Positions 36,901-37,066 of a stretch of 64,000 bases of DNA are shown in pieces (within the stretch, counting starts at the first letter, position 1; every line of letters starts with the position of its first letter). The position numbers and the translations under genes were made by a program. Below the pieces are notes generated by a model. That model was not told the origin of the DNA and searched no databases. It saw only the letters and a program-made list of their open reading frames with translations. The DNA comes from Pachyseris speciosa (Eukaryota > Cnidaria > Anthozoa > Scleractinia > Pachyseridae). The stretch is from contig JAEMWC010000661.1 of NCBI GenBank assembly GCA_016490735.1, positions 439,768 to 503,767 of the forward strand, in the 5' to 3' direction.

Positions 36901-37038
36901 ATGTTTTGTGTGAAATGAAGTTGGACGCTCATCAAATGCGTTTCTTTGTTCTTACCTCTTCAGGAACAGTACAAGTTCTGTTACGAGATCACTCGTCTGT
37001 TTGTCGATACGTACAGCGATTACGCAAACTTCAGTTGA
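1788..37038 (+). CDS. Receptor-type protein tyrosine phosphatase, Ig/FN3 ectodomain, tandem PTP domains (5' partial, 26 exons)
   Basis: Type I membrane receptor expected to bind an extracellular or cell-surface ligand and dephosphorylate phosphotyrosine in the cytoplasm. Exons: 1788-2060, 3102-3353, 4767-5027, 5654-5947, 7621-7914, 9873-10262, 11474-11700, 13441-13510, 16785-16890, 17578-17705 (or 17726), 25304-25419, 26161-26248, 26556-26632, 26738-26774, 27565-27662, 28991-29110, 30234-30397, 31079-31214, 31839-31988, 32474-32564, 33869-33945, 34508-34642, 35423-35551, 36043-36194, 36446-36581, 36964-37038. Every junction is GT-AG and in phase. Order: 3 Ig, 4 FN3, transmembrane helix, PTP D1, PTP D2. 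The first exon starts in phase 1, so the signal peptide and any further Ig domains lie upstream. Ectodomain order matches the LAR (R2A) type; the D1/D2 sequence and the C-terminal SDYANF match the PTPRA/PTPRE (R4) type as I know those families. Exon borders are read by eye, not from transcripts. Confidence 0.93.
2469..2869. mobile_element. Inverted-repeat MITE, about 400 bp
   Basis: Ends are inverted: left AGCCGGTTACAGACGAGCAA, right TTGCTTGTCTGTAACTGGCT. Several internal inverted repeats occur, built on CTTGTCAAGGAAAA and a palindrome around tagcatgcta (2736-2762). Target duplication not clear. Within the intron between Ig exons 1 and 2. Confidence 0.65.
3102..3353 (+). CDS. RPTP exon 2: Ig domain 2
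   Basis: Acceptor actttcag, donor gtgagt, phase 1-1, 84 codons. Shows the Ig hallmarks [17 protein letters not shown] (first Cys plus core Trp) and [14 protein letters not shown] (the D-x-G-x-Y-x-C motif). Opens with APT after the split codon, like exon 1 (APK). The sequence is close to vertebrate-type I-set Ig domains. Confidence 0.93.
3478..4343. mobile_element. pogo/Tigger-type non-autonomous element, 866 bp with nested insertion
   Basis: Terminal inverted repeat CAGTCAAACCTCTATTAAGC at the left; right end ...TTAATAGAGGTTTGACTG. TA duplicated at 3476-3477 and 4344-4345. CAGT-type ends plus TA target fit the pogo/Tigger group. The motif CCTCTATTAAGCGGTC recurs inside. A TTAA-target MITE (4080-4325) has landed in the right terminal repeat. 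No transposase frame remains. Confidence 0.75.
4080..4325. mobile_element. TTAA-target MITE, 246 bp, nested
   Basis: Ends AGTGCCTATGAAGCGAAATT and, inverted, AAATTTCGCTTCATAGGCACT, flanked by TTAA at 4076-4079 and 4326-4329. Inserted in the right terminal repeat of the pogo-type element. TTAA targets are characteristic of piggyBac-class transposases. Its ends resemble those of the element at 32588. Confidence 0.85.
4448..4766 (+). other. Open frame of probable repeat origin running into the Ig 3 exon
   Basis: The frame of exon 3 is open from 4448. Between 4533 and 4766 it reads [20 protein letters not shown], then SCETGPTGP and WCKPCIQC: five cysteines, no known extracellular domain. I recall very similar translated strings as a recurring repeat in coral genomes (memory, unchecked). 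The better acceptor at 4761-4766 leaves this stretch in the intron. If the acceptor at 4530-4532 is used, 78 codons would be inserted before Ig domain 3. Confidence 0.45.
4767..5027 (+). CDS. RPTP exon 3: Ig domain 3
   Basis: Preferred start is after the acceptor ttattttaccaacaag, giving the split codon plus TPVINK, which parallels the starts of exons 1 and 2. Phase 1-1, 87 codons. Ig cysteines lie in [12 protein letters not shown] and GPYTCTVTN. The reading frame is also open upstream through 4533-4766, so an extended exon using the acceptor cag at 4530-4532 is possible. I reject it as the main form because that extension looks repeat-derived (see the separate entry). Donor gtaagg at 5028. 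Confidence 0.85.
5045..5442. mobile_element. TTAA-type MITE, about 398 bp, copy 1
   Basis: Begins AGTGCAAGCCCAAAATATTT after TTAA (5041-5044) and ends inverted ...CCAAAATAC region ...GGGGCACT before TTAG. Inner arms are inverted repeats around 5145-5285 (CAGAAGGGG...CCCCTTC; AAACCAGGAATGG). A second copy of the family is at 10851. It follows directly on the Ig exon 3 donor region. Confidence 0.65.
5654..5947 (+). CDS. RPTP exon 4: FN3 domain 1
   Basis: Acceptor gttttcag, donor gtaagt, phase 1-1, 98 codons. FN3 landmarks: the core Trp in [11 protein letters not shown], the Y-x-L-Q-Y strand, and the [15 protein letters not shown] segment (the L-x-P-x-T-x-Y motif). A single-exon, symmetric FN3 module that follows directly on Ig domain 3. 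Confidence 0.92.
5990..6370. mobile_element. Foldback MITE, about 380 bp
   Basis: Long inverted repeat centred near 6178: left arm includes GAGTCAGAAGCAGAAGAACC (6140-6159), right arm GGTTCTTCTGCTTCTGACTC. Outer parts also pair (ATTCCAC / GTGGAAT; AATCG and GACTCC motifs). No coding sequence. Confidence 0.6.
6787..6988. repeat. Tandem pair of short hairpin elements
   Basis: TTAACCCTTTCACCACCAAG ... CTTTGGTGGTGAAAGGGTTAA occurs twice in a row (6787-6860 and 6884-6980), joined by aaactatcacc. Each copy is its own inverted repeat bounded by TTAA. The second copy is longer by about 20 bp (gtctaacgccagacg). Looks like a duplicated TTAA-target MITE. Confidence 0.65.
7095..7560. repeat. (TTTAG)n tract and adjoining AT-rich repeat sequence
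   Basis: A short TTTAG/TTAG microsatellite at 7095-7124, followed by AT-rich sequence up to FN3 exon 5. The phrase around 7190-7270 (ggccagcaactaaattaca, gttggtcactgccac) looks like the end of a dispersed repeat but I cannot assign it. No gene seen. Confidence 0.35.
7621..7914 (+). CDS. RPTP exon 5: FN3 domain 2
   Basis: Acceptor ttactcag, donor gtaaaa, phase 1-1, 98 codons. Begins PSPPQNVEV and carries [13 protein letters not shown] and [15 protein letters not shown], both strongly FN3. The P-x-x-P-Q-N-V start and the D-P-N-G turn are typical of LAR-type receptor FN3 repeats. Several N-x-S/T sites (NST, NVT) suggest glycosylation, which fits an extracellular location. Confidence 0.93.
8090..8300 (-). 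repeat. SINE-like repeat (cnidarian type)
   Basis: On the - strand it carries GGTTCAAACCCC (8237-8248), a near match to the RNA polymerase III B box GGTTCRANNCC, followed by ATTGAAGTCCTAAACTTTTT and TTGCGTTCACAACTGTGAGG. From memory this string recurs in many coral sequences; not checked. The A box and target duplications were not identified. No gene in 8300-9860 either, apart from a small stretch of repeated GAAAACGAAG-like words at 8935-9030. Confidence 0.4.
9873..10262 (+). CDS. RPTP exon 6: FN3 domain 3 with long insertion
   Basis: Acceptor cttcttttag, donor gtaatg, phase 1-1, 130 codons, about 35 more than the FN3 exons before it. Starts [21 protein letters not shown] and includes [12 protein letters not shown]. 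The extra residues lie in the middle and contain a very basic run (GRRRFRKD, near 10067-10090) followed by [16 protein letters not shown]. The basic run contains R-x-x-R, the minimal furin-type pattern; whether it is cut is unknown. Confidence 0.88.
10851..11288. mobile_element. TTAA-type MITE, about 430 bp, copy 2
   Basis: Same family as 5045: TTAA then AGTACACCTAAACCCAAACA at the left; inner inverted arms CCAAGTCAGAAGGGGCTTG / CAAGCCCCTTCTGACTTGG around 11000-11135; right end ...GGGGGGTTAAAGAGTAAA. The right target is not clean. Lies just upstream of exon 7. Confidence 0.6.
11474..11700 (+). CDS. RPTP exon 7: FN3 domain 4, first part
   Basis: Acceptor tcttcattag, donor gtaagt, phase 1 to phase 0. 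Encodes [20 protein letters not shown], then [20 protein letters not shown] and [13 protein letters not shown]. This is the first three quarters of an FN3 domain. It is the only FN3 of the four that is interrupted by an intron, and that intron holds the 35-bp minisatellite. Confidence 0.92.
11951..13425 (+). repeat. 35-bp minisatellite, about 42 copies
   Basis: Unit CCCTTTGTGGTAACTTACCC + TTCACACCCAACCCT, 35 bp, strongly pyrimidine-rich on the + strand. Variants alternate (GTAACGTACCC, GTATCTTGCCC, GCAGTAATTTGCCC, TCAGTAGTAACATGCCC) in higher-order blocks. It fills most of the intron within FN3 domain 4 and ends about 15 bp before exon 8. Translated stretches rich in Pro/Thr/Ser (for example TPNPPFVV) are an artefact of the repeat unless spliced in. 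Confidence 0.95.
13441..13510 (+). CDS. RPTP exon 8: end of FN3 domain 4
   Basis: Acceptor tctcttgttcag, donor gtgaga, phase 0 to phase 1. Encodes [20 protein letters not shown] then KTPG, which completes the last FN3 strand after ...RSYQIY of exon 7. The acceptor lies only about 15 bp beyond the end of the minisatellite. Confidence 0.9.
14178..14570. mobile_element. Inverted-repeat MITE, about 393 bp
   Basis: Ends GGGGTGATTACATCGCGAAT and, inverted, ATTCGCCATGTAATCACCCCC; inside, TTTCAGCCCGGGCTGAAA palindromes occur many times. Flanks tttttaa / ttag suggest a TTA(A) target but are not exact. No coding content. Nothing else recognisable in 13520-16780 except a short hairpin at 16412-16440 (GTGAGCTAC...GTAGCTCAC). 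Confidence 0.7.
16785..16890 (+). CDS. RPTP exon 9: transmembrane segment
   Basis: Acceptor ttttataatattag, donor gtaggc, phase 1 to phase 2. A short extracellular stalk ([13 protein letters not shown]) is followed by a hydrophobic helix of about 21 residues, [20 protein letters not shown], then I-R at the exon end. The stop-transfer charges (RKHRKRR) are supplied across the splice by exon 10, confirming type I topology. Confidence 0.92.
17578..17746 (+). CDS. RPTP exon 10: juxtamembrane; read-through gives a short isoform ending ESWV
   Basis: Acceptor attcttacag, phase 2 start. Encodes [18 protein letters not shown], then [19 protein letters not shown]. Two phase-1 donors could join to exon 11: gtgcac after 17705 and gttcgg after 17726. 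Both are weak. If neither is used the frame runs to TAG at 17744-17746, giving a tail of about 55 residues ending GSESWV. That end fits the class I PDZ-ligand pattern S/T-x-hydrophobic, and specifically the [D/E][S/T]WV form known for ERBIN-type PDZ domains. Candidate poly(A) signals follow: ATTAAA at 18117 and AATAAA at 18806. Long and short forms probably coexist, but only transcripts can decide. Confidence 0.8.
18117..18122 (+). terminator. Candidate poly(A) signal ATTAAA for the short isoform
   Basis: ATTAAA about 370 bp after the in-frame stop at 17744. Sequence from 17747 to 18840 is AT-rich, non-coding and without obvious inverted-repeat elements, as expected of a 3' UTR. A second candidate, AATAAA, is at 18806-18811. 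No transcript evidence. Confidence 0.25.
18461..18489 (+). repeat. (AAT)n microsatellite
   Basis: About nine AAT units in AT-rich sequence, 0.7 kb after the alternative stop of exon 10. Confidence 0.95.
18845..19585. mobile_element. TTAA-target MITE family 'CCCATTGACT', copy 1, 741 bp
   Basis: Ends CCCATTGACTCCCGAGCATT and, inverted, ...GGTGCCAATGGG, with TTAA at 18841-18844 and 19586-19589. Contains a 121-bp tandem duplication (19051-19292) of pyrimidine-rich sequence with TTTCGCTTTCTCTCCTCCCC. The open frames over it come from that tract and are not genes. Same family as 22120-23091. Confidence 0.85.
20515..20945. mobile_element. Long foldback element, about 430 bp
   Basis: Inverted arms of about 150 bp centred near 20788: left GCTTTTTGCCCGCTACATGT, right ACATGTAGCGGGCAAAAAGC, with TAATTGCTTTGGTTTTGGTT / AACCAAAACCAAAGCAATTA inside. 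The start (20519-20575) repeats the terminal motif TTCAATTGAGTGTCG. No coding capacity. Confidence 0.75.
21020..21068 (-). ncRNA. Degenerate hammerhead-like motif in left pLTR
   Basis: - strand: CCTTGATAATGGAGTCATGA then CTACTCCGAAACGTCGG. Stem II (GGAG/CTCC) followed by GAAACGTC fits the short-stem-III hammerheads reported in Penelope-like pLTRs. The core CUGAUGA reads UUGAUAA, so it is predicted inactive. Confidence 0.45.
21148..22023 (-). pseudogene. Penelope-like ORF fragment: RT thumb plus GIY-YIG endonuclease
   Basis: Starts within the inverted repeat; recognisable protein begins near 21960 with [13 protein letters not shown] (the L-P-F-L-D-like motif after the RT palm), then [20 protein letters not shown] and [10 protein letters not shown]. 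The C-terminal part has [20 protein letters not shown] and HLHNRVKGH, a GIY-YIG nuclease with the preceding C-x2-C feature of Penelope-like elements. It ends at 21148 with SIRAKVFL. No catalytic RT Asp pair, so it cannot be autonomous. The first 15 residues are read from the inverted pLTR and are not part of the original protein. Confidence 0.85.
22120..23091. mobile_element. TTAA-target element family 'CCCATTGACT', copy 2, 972 bp
   Basis: Ends CCCATTGACTACCGCAGGTT and, inverted, CACGGGTGCCAATGGG; TTAA at 22116-22119 and 23092-23095. Inserted in the right pLTR of the Penelope-like element. The left pLTR holds the unoccupied site (GGCTTTAAAGC, TTAA at 21201-21204). No transposase frame. Confidence 0.92.
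23229..23275 (+). ncRNA. Degenerate hammerhead-like motif in right pLTR
   Basis: Inverted copy of the motif at 21020: CCTTGATTATGGAGTCATGA then CTACTCCGAAACGTCGG. Core reads UUGAUUA rather than CUGAUGA; GAAAC and stem II are intact. Confidence 0.45.
23970..24300 (+). repeat. Pyrimidine-rich low-complexity tract
   Basis: C/T-rich sequence with recurring ttccc, gggtttcc and cccctacccc words, perhaps a decayed minisatellite. No gene seen in 23300-24840 apart from repeats. Confidence 0.5.
24440..24602. mobile_element. Short inverted-repeat MITE, 163 bp
   Basis: Ends TAGACTGCGAGTCGGCAATG and, inverted, CTATTGCCGAACGCAGTCTA; inner arms GGGAGAAATACA / TGTATTTCTTCC also pair. Foldback throughout; no coding. 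Confidence 0.75.
24849..25254. mobile_element. Long inverted-repeat element, about 406 bp, abutting exon 11
   Basis: Arms of about 145 bp: left includes CAATCTGTCATTTTAACCC and GTATTTTTCATACTATA; right includes the reverse complement TATAGTATGAAAAATAC and GGGTTACAATGACAGATTG. Ends 49 bp before exon 11, so the branch point and pyrimidine tract of that exon sit against it. Target duplication not resolved. Confidence 0.7.
25304..25419 (+). CDS. RPTP exon 11: juxtamembrane and N-terminal helix of PTP D1
   Basis: Acceptor gtttccgtcatag, donor gtgagt, phase 1 to phase 0. Encodes [18 protein letters not shown] followed by [20 protein letters not shown]. The P-I-P-I-x-x-L and FREEF segments correspond to the start of D1 in receptor PTPs (FREEF is as in PTPRA). 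An alternative acceptor tccag just before 25319 is also in phase. About 49 bp upstream ends a long inverted-repeat element. Confidence 0.85.
26161..26248 (+). CDS. RPTP exon 12: PTP D1, KNRY loop
   Basis: A long pyrimidine tract and tacaacgtag acceptor; donor gtgagt; phase 0 to 1. Encodes [20 protein letters not shown] then [15 protein letters not shown] resembles LAR D1; KNRY is the phosphotyrosine-recognition loop of active PTP domains. Its D2 counterpart is exon 20. Confidence 0.92.
26556..26632 (+). CDS. RPTP exon 13: PTP D1
   Basis: Acceptor gattcgttgcag, donor gtgagt, 77 bp, phase 1 to 0. Encodes YDHTRVTL then [14 protein letters not shown], the conserved D-Y-I-N-A-N motif of PTP domains. 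The D2 counterpart, exon 21, is also exactly 77 bp. Confidence 0.95.
26738..26774 (+). CDS. RPTP exon 14: PTP D1, micro-exon
   Basis: A 37-bp exon, acceptor cactcttacag, donor gtagga, phase 0 to 1. Encodes [12 protein letters not shown] plus the first base of G. This is the FIATQGP motif of PTP domains, completed by exon 15. The intron after it has no partner in D2, where the same stretch is one exon. Confidence 0.92.
26816..27242. mobile_element. TTAA-target MITE, 427 bp
   Basis: Inverted ends AGGGAACCTCTGCTCTTACA / TGTAAGAGCAGAGGTTCCCT, pairing on for about 55 bp (AACAAATTGA.GCTAAA.TGTTGGAAAT). TTAA at 26812-26815 and 27243-27246. Interior has GACGTCA motifs around 26990 and 27065. Located in the intron between exons 14 and 15, the one intron D2 lacks. 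Confidence 0.9.
27565..27662 (+). CDS. RPTP exon 15: PTP D1
   Basis: Acceptor tattttttag, donor gtgagt, 98 bp, phase 1 to 0. Encodes [20 protein letters not shown] then [13 protein letters not shown], covering the conserved DFWRMVWE-like and IVMVTN motifs. Exons 14 and 15 together (37 + 98) equal the 135 bp of exon 22 in D2. Confidence 0.94.
27795..28220 (+). repeat. Dispersed-repeat sequence ending in (TTA)n
   Basis: Partly inverted motifs (GCAGCTCCTACAAG near 27809; CTTGTAAGAGCT near 27940), then GCGCTATATAAAAATGTTTA followed by TTATTATTA at 28193-28220. A 'GCGCTATATAAA + TTA repeat' tail is common to SINE/LINE 3' ends in many animals. The exact family is unknown. Confidence 0.4.
28317..28930 (-). 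pseudogene. 3' fragment of an RLE-type LINE (R2/NeSL-like) reverse transcriptase protein
   Basis: - strand: [19 protein letters not shown] (a C-x2-C...H...C knuckle), then after a frameshift near 28840 [57 protein letters not shown] and a terminal [12 protein letters not shown]. The CCHC knuckle followed by R-P-D-L-hydrophobic-x-D...I-I-D is the restriction-like endonuclease region of R2-group non-LTR elements. 5'-truncated and frameshifted. Confidence 0.7.
28991..29110 (+). CDS. RPTP exon 16: PTP D1
   Basis: Acceptor cttttttgtag, donor gtaact, 120 bp, phase 0-0. Encodes [20 protein letters not shown] and ends in [12 protein letters not shown]-x-x-Y-W-P is a standard PTP motif. D2 partner: exon 23 (129 bp). 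Confidence 0.93.
29147..29196 (+). repeat. (GACT)n/(GACC)n microsatellite
   Basis: About twelve tetranucleotide units, first GACT then GACC, just after exon 16. Confidence 0.95.
29213..29808. mobile_element. Near-perfect 595-bp foldback
   Basis: Palindrome centred at 29498/29499 (AAATTTTCGAAAATTT). Arms of nearly 290 bp match throughout: left CGTGACGCTATACGTTACCATAG (29321-29343) against right CTATGGTAACGTATAGCGTCACG, and left CTTATCAAATTTCGAT in inverted form on both sides. There is essentially no loop. Between exons 16 and 17. Confidence 0.9.
30234..30397 (+). CDS. RPTP exon 17: PTP D1, WPD loop and catalytic Cys
   Basis: Acceptor ttgctttgtcag, donor gtatga, phase 0 to 2. Encodes the WPD loop (TGG CCA GAT at 30291-30299, giving AWPDQGVP), which supplies the general-acid Asp, and ends in ILTHC. 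The catalytic Cys codon is 30393-30395; the next Ser codon is split AG|T by the intron. Confidence 0.96.
30507..30800 (+). repeat. Repeat-like intron sequence
   Basis: Starts GGCCCGTTTACATAAACGAT with several GCGATATCGC-type short palindromes (30640-30670), suggestive of a MITE end, but a matching right end was not found. No gene. Confidence 0.3.
31079..31214 (+). CDS. RPTP exon 18: PTP D1, P-loop
   Basis: Acceptor catctctcaccag, donor gtatgt, 136 bp, phase 2 to 0. Completes [10 protein letters not shown], the canonical CX5R(T/S) active-site signature, followed by [29 protein letters not shown] resembles PTPRA. The GRT arginine and Q-loop glutamine are present, so D1 is predicted to be active. 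Confidence 0.97.
31589..31740. mobile_element. Remnant of a pogo/Tigger-like terminal repeat
   Basis: CAGTGAAACCTCGCTAAATGGACACC at the left and GGTGTCCGTCACGAGAG at the right are weakly inverted, with several TGTCCAT words inside. Resembles Tigger-type ends; decayed. Confidence 0.35.
31839..31988 (+). CDS. RPTP exon 19: end of PTP D1 and linker to D2
   Basis: Acceptor cattctgtacag, donor gtgcgt, 150 bp, phase 0-0. Encodes [20 protein letters not shown], finishing D1 (the usual D-Q-Y is A-Q-Y here), then the D1-D2 linker through LLVAEFK, which matches the L-x-x-E-F-K element that opens D2 in tandem receptor PTPs. Confidence 0.93.
32474..32564 (+). CDS. RPTP exon 20: PTP D2, start
   Basis: Acceptor gccttttttttcag, donor gtaagt, 91 bp, phase 0 to 1. 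Encodes [20 protein letters not shown] then [10 protein letters not shown]. The D2 keeps the full KNRY loop (AAG AAC AGA TAC at 32540-32551); vertebrate LAR and PTPRA D2 domains, as I know them, have lost this tyrosine. Confidence 0.9.
32588..33392. mobile_element. TTAA-target MITE, 805 bp, with nested element
   Basis: Ends AGTGCACATGAATCGAATTT and, inverted, AAATTTCGATTCATGTGCACT; TTAA at 32584-32587 and 33393-33396. Terminal sequence related to the 246-bp element at 4080. Carries a second inverted-repeat element at about 32965-33210. Begins only 20 bp after exon 20. Confidence 0.88.
32965..33210. mobile_element. Nested inverted-repeat MITE, about 245 bp
   Basis: Ends GGGCCCGGTTGTTCGAAAGC and, inverted, GCTTTCGAACAACCCGGCCC, followed inside by TTAATCC/GGATTAA pairs. 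Nested within the 805-bp TTAA element. Confidence 0.8.
33461..33531 (-). ncRNA. Type I hammerhead-ribozyme-like motif
   Basis: On the - strand: a perfect 16-bp stem I (CACTTTTAAATTCACA with TGTGAATTTAAAAGTG), the intact core CTGATGA (33503-33509), a short stem II (GCT/AGC with an 8-nt loop), the intact GAAA (33484-33487), then C-TA-GT as a minimal stem III and a TT-type cleavage position. The order stem I, CUGAUGA, stem II, GAAA, stem III, UH, stem I is the hammerhead topology. Weak points: an extra G before stem II and only 3 bp in it. An outer 17-bp perfect inverted repeat (33417-33433, 33536-33552) encloses it. Confidence 0.5.
33869..33945 (+). CDS. RPTP exon 21: PTP D2
   Basis: Acceptor cctgtcgtttag, donor gtaagt, 77 bp, phase 1 to 0. 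Encodes [20 protein letters not shown] then NASFVD, the D2 version of the DYINA motif. Identical in length and phase to exon 13 of D1. Confidence 0.94.
34028..34242. mobile_element. Inverted-repeat MITE, 215 bp
   Basis: Ends TAGCCCATTTTACAGT and, inverted, ...TTGTAAAATGGGCTA; inner arms CAGTGACCTGGCC / GGCCAGGTCACTG and CGAGGCTGGAGGTG / CACCTCCAGCCTCG. Between exons 21 and 22. Confidence 0.8.
34508..34642 (+). CDS. RPTP exon 22: PTP D2
   Basis: Acceptor tttctttgcag, donor gtttgg (weak), 135 bp, phase 0-0. Encodes [37 protein letters not shown] and EIEE. Corresponds to exons 14 plus 15 of D1 joined without the intron. The weak donor could allow some read-through to a stop (TGA just after 34660). 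Confidence 0.92.
35197..35405. mobile_element. TA-target MITE, 209 bp, sister of the element at 677
   Basis: Ends GGGCCGTTTATACGAGAGGA and, inverted, ...CTCTCGTATAAACGACCC; TA at 35195-35196 and 35406-35407. Same AAGCCGCGGCTTA words as the 407-bp copy but half as long. Ends 17 bp before exon 23. Confidence 0.88.
35423..35551 (+). CDS. RPTP exon 23: PTP D2
   Basis: Acceptor ttggtttcgttgcag, donor gtaaaa, 129 bp, phase 0-0. Encodes [20 protein letters not shown] and ends QLKITNTK. The K-C-x-x-Y-W-P motif of D1 is degraded to Q-C-A-Y-Y-L-P. A TA-target MITE ends only 17 bp upstream of this exon. Confidence 0.92.
35695..35712 (+). repeat. Poly-C tract
   Basis: Eighteen consecutive C residues. 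Confidence 0.95.
35735..36005 (+). repeat. Dispersed repeat, copy 1
   Basis: Shares with 39826-40210 (opposite orientation) the words AGCATGCGCAGTTCAGCCGG, GATTGGCTTTTTCAAACAAT and GACCCTGGGTACGAGGTTG. Terminal target duplications not identified. It ends about 38 bp before exon 24. Confidence 0.75.
36043..36194 (+). CDS. RPTP exon 24: PTP D2, WPE loop
   Basis: Acceptor tttgatctgtag, donor gtatga, 152 bp, phase 0 to 2. Encodes [20 protein letters not shown], then [18 protein letters not shown]. The general-acid Asp is replaced by Glu (WPE, 36085-36093), the usual D2 substitution that strongly lowers activity. The Cys codon is 36190-36192. QQQTGN.PI.IHC closely resembles PTPRA D2. Confidence 0.95.
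36446..36581 (+). CDS. RPTP exon 25: PTP D2, P-loop
   Basis: Acceptor cattctcctag, donor gtaaca, 136 bp, phase 2 to 0. Completes [10 protein letters not shown], which keeps CX5R but has Asp where Ala is usual. Continues [20 protein letters not shown], then [19 protein letters not shown] and the spacing follow PTPRA/PTPRE D2. Same length and phases as exon 18. Confidence 0.95.
36964..37038 (+). CDS. RPTP exon 26: C-terminus and stop
   Basis: Acceptor cttacctcttcag, phase 0, TGA at 37036-37038. Encodes [20 protein letters not shown] then ANFS and stop. The end S-D-Y-A-N-F is the conserved C-terminus of PTPRA/PTPRE. There the tyrosine in DYANF is the Src-type SH2 / Grb2 docking site; the asparagine two residues after Y is kept here (Y-A-N). 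Confidence 0.95.
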   Translation, partial: EQYKFCYEITRLFVDTYSDYANFS

Positions 37039-37060
37039 CTGCGAATGGAGTTCTAAACAG

Positions 37061-37066
37061 AATAAA
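37061..37066 (+). terminator. Candidate poly(A) signal AATAAA
   Basis: AATAAA 23 bp after the RPTP stop codon. This would give a very short 3' UTR. Another AATAAA is at 38373-38378. Either may be used; no further evidence is visible. Confidence 0.25.
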
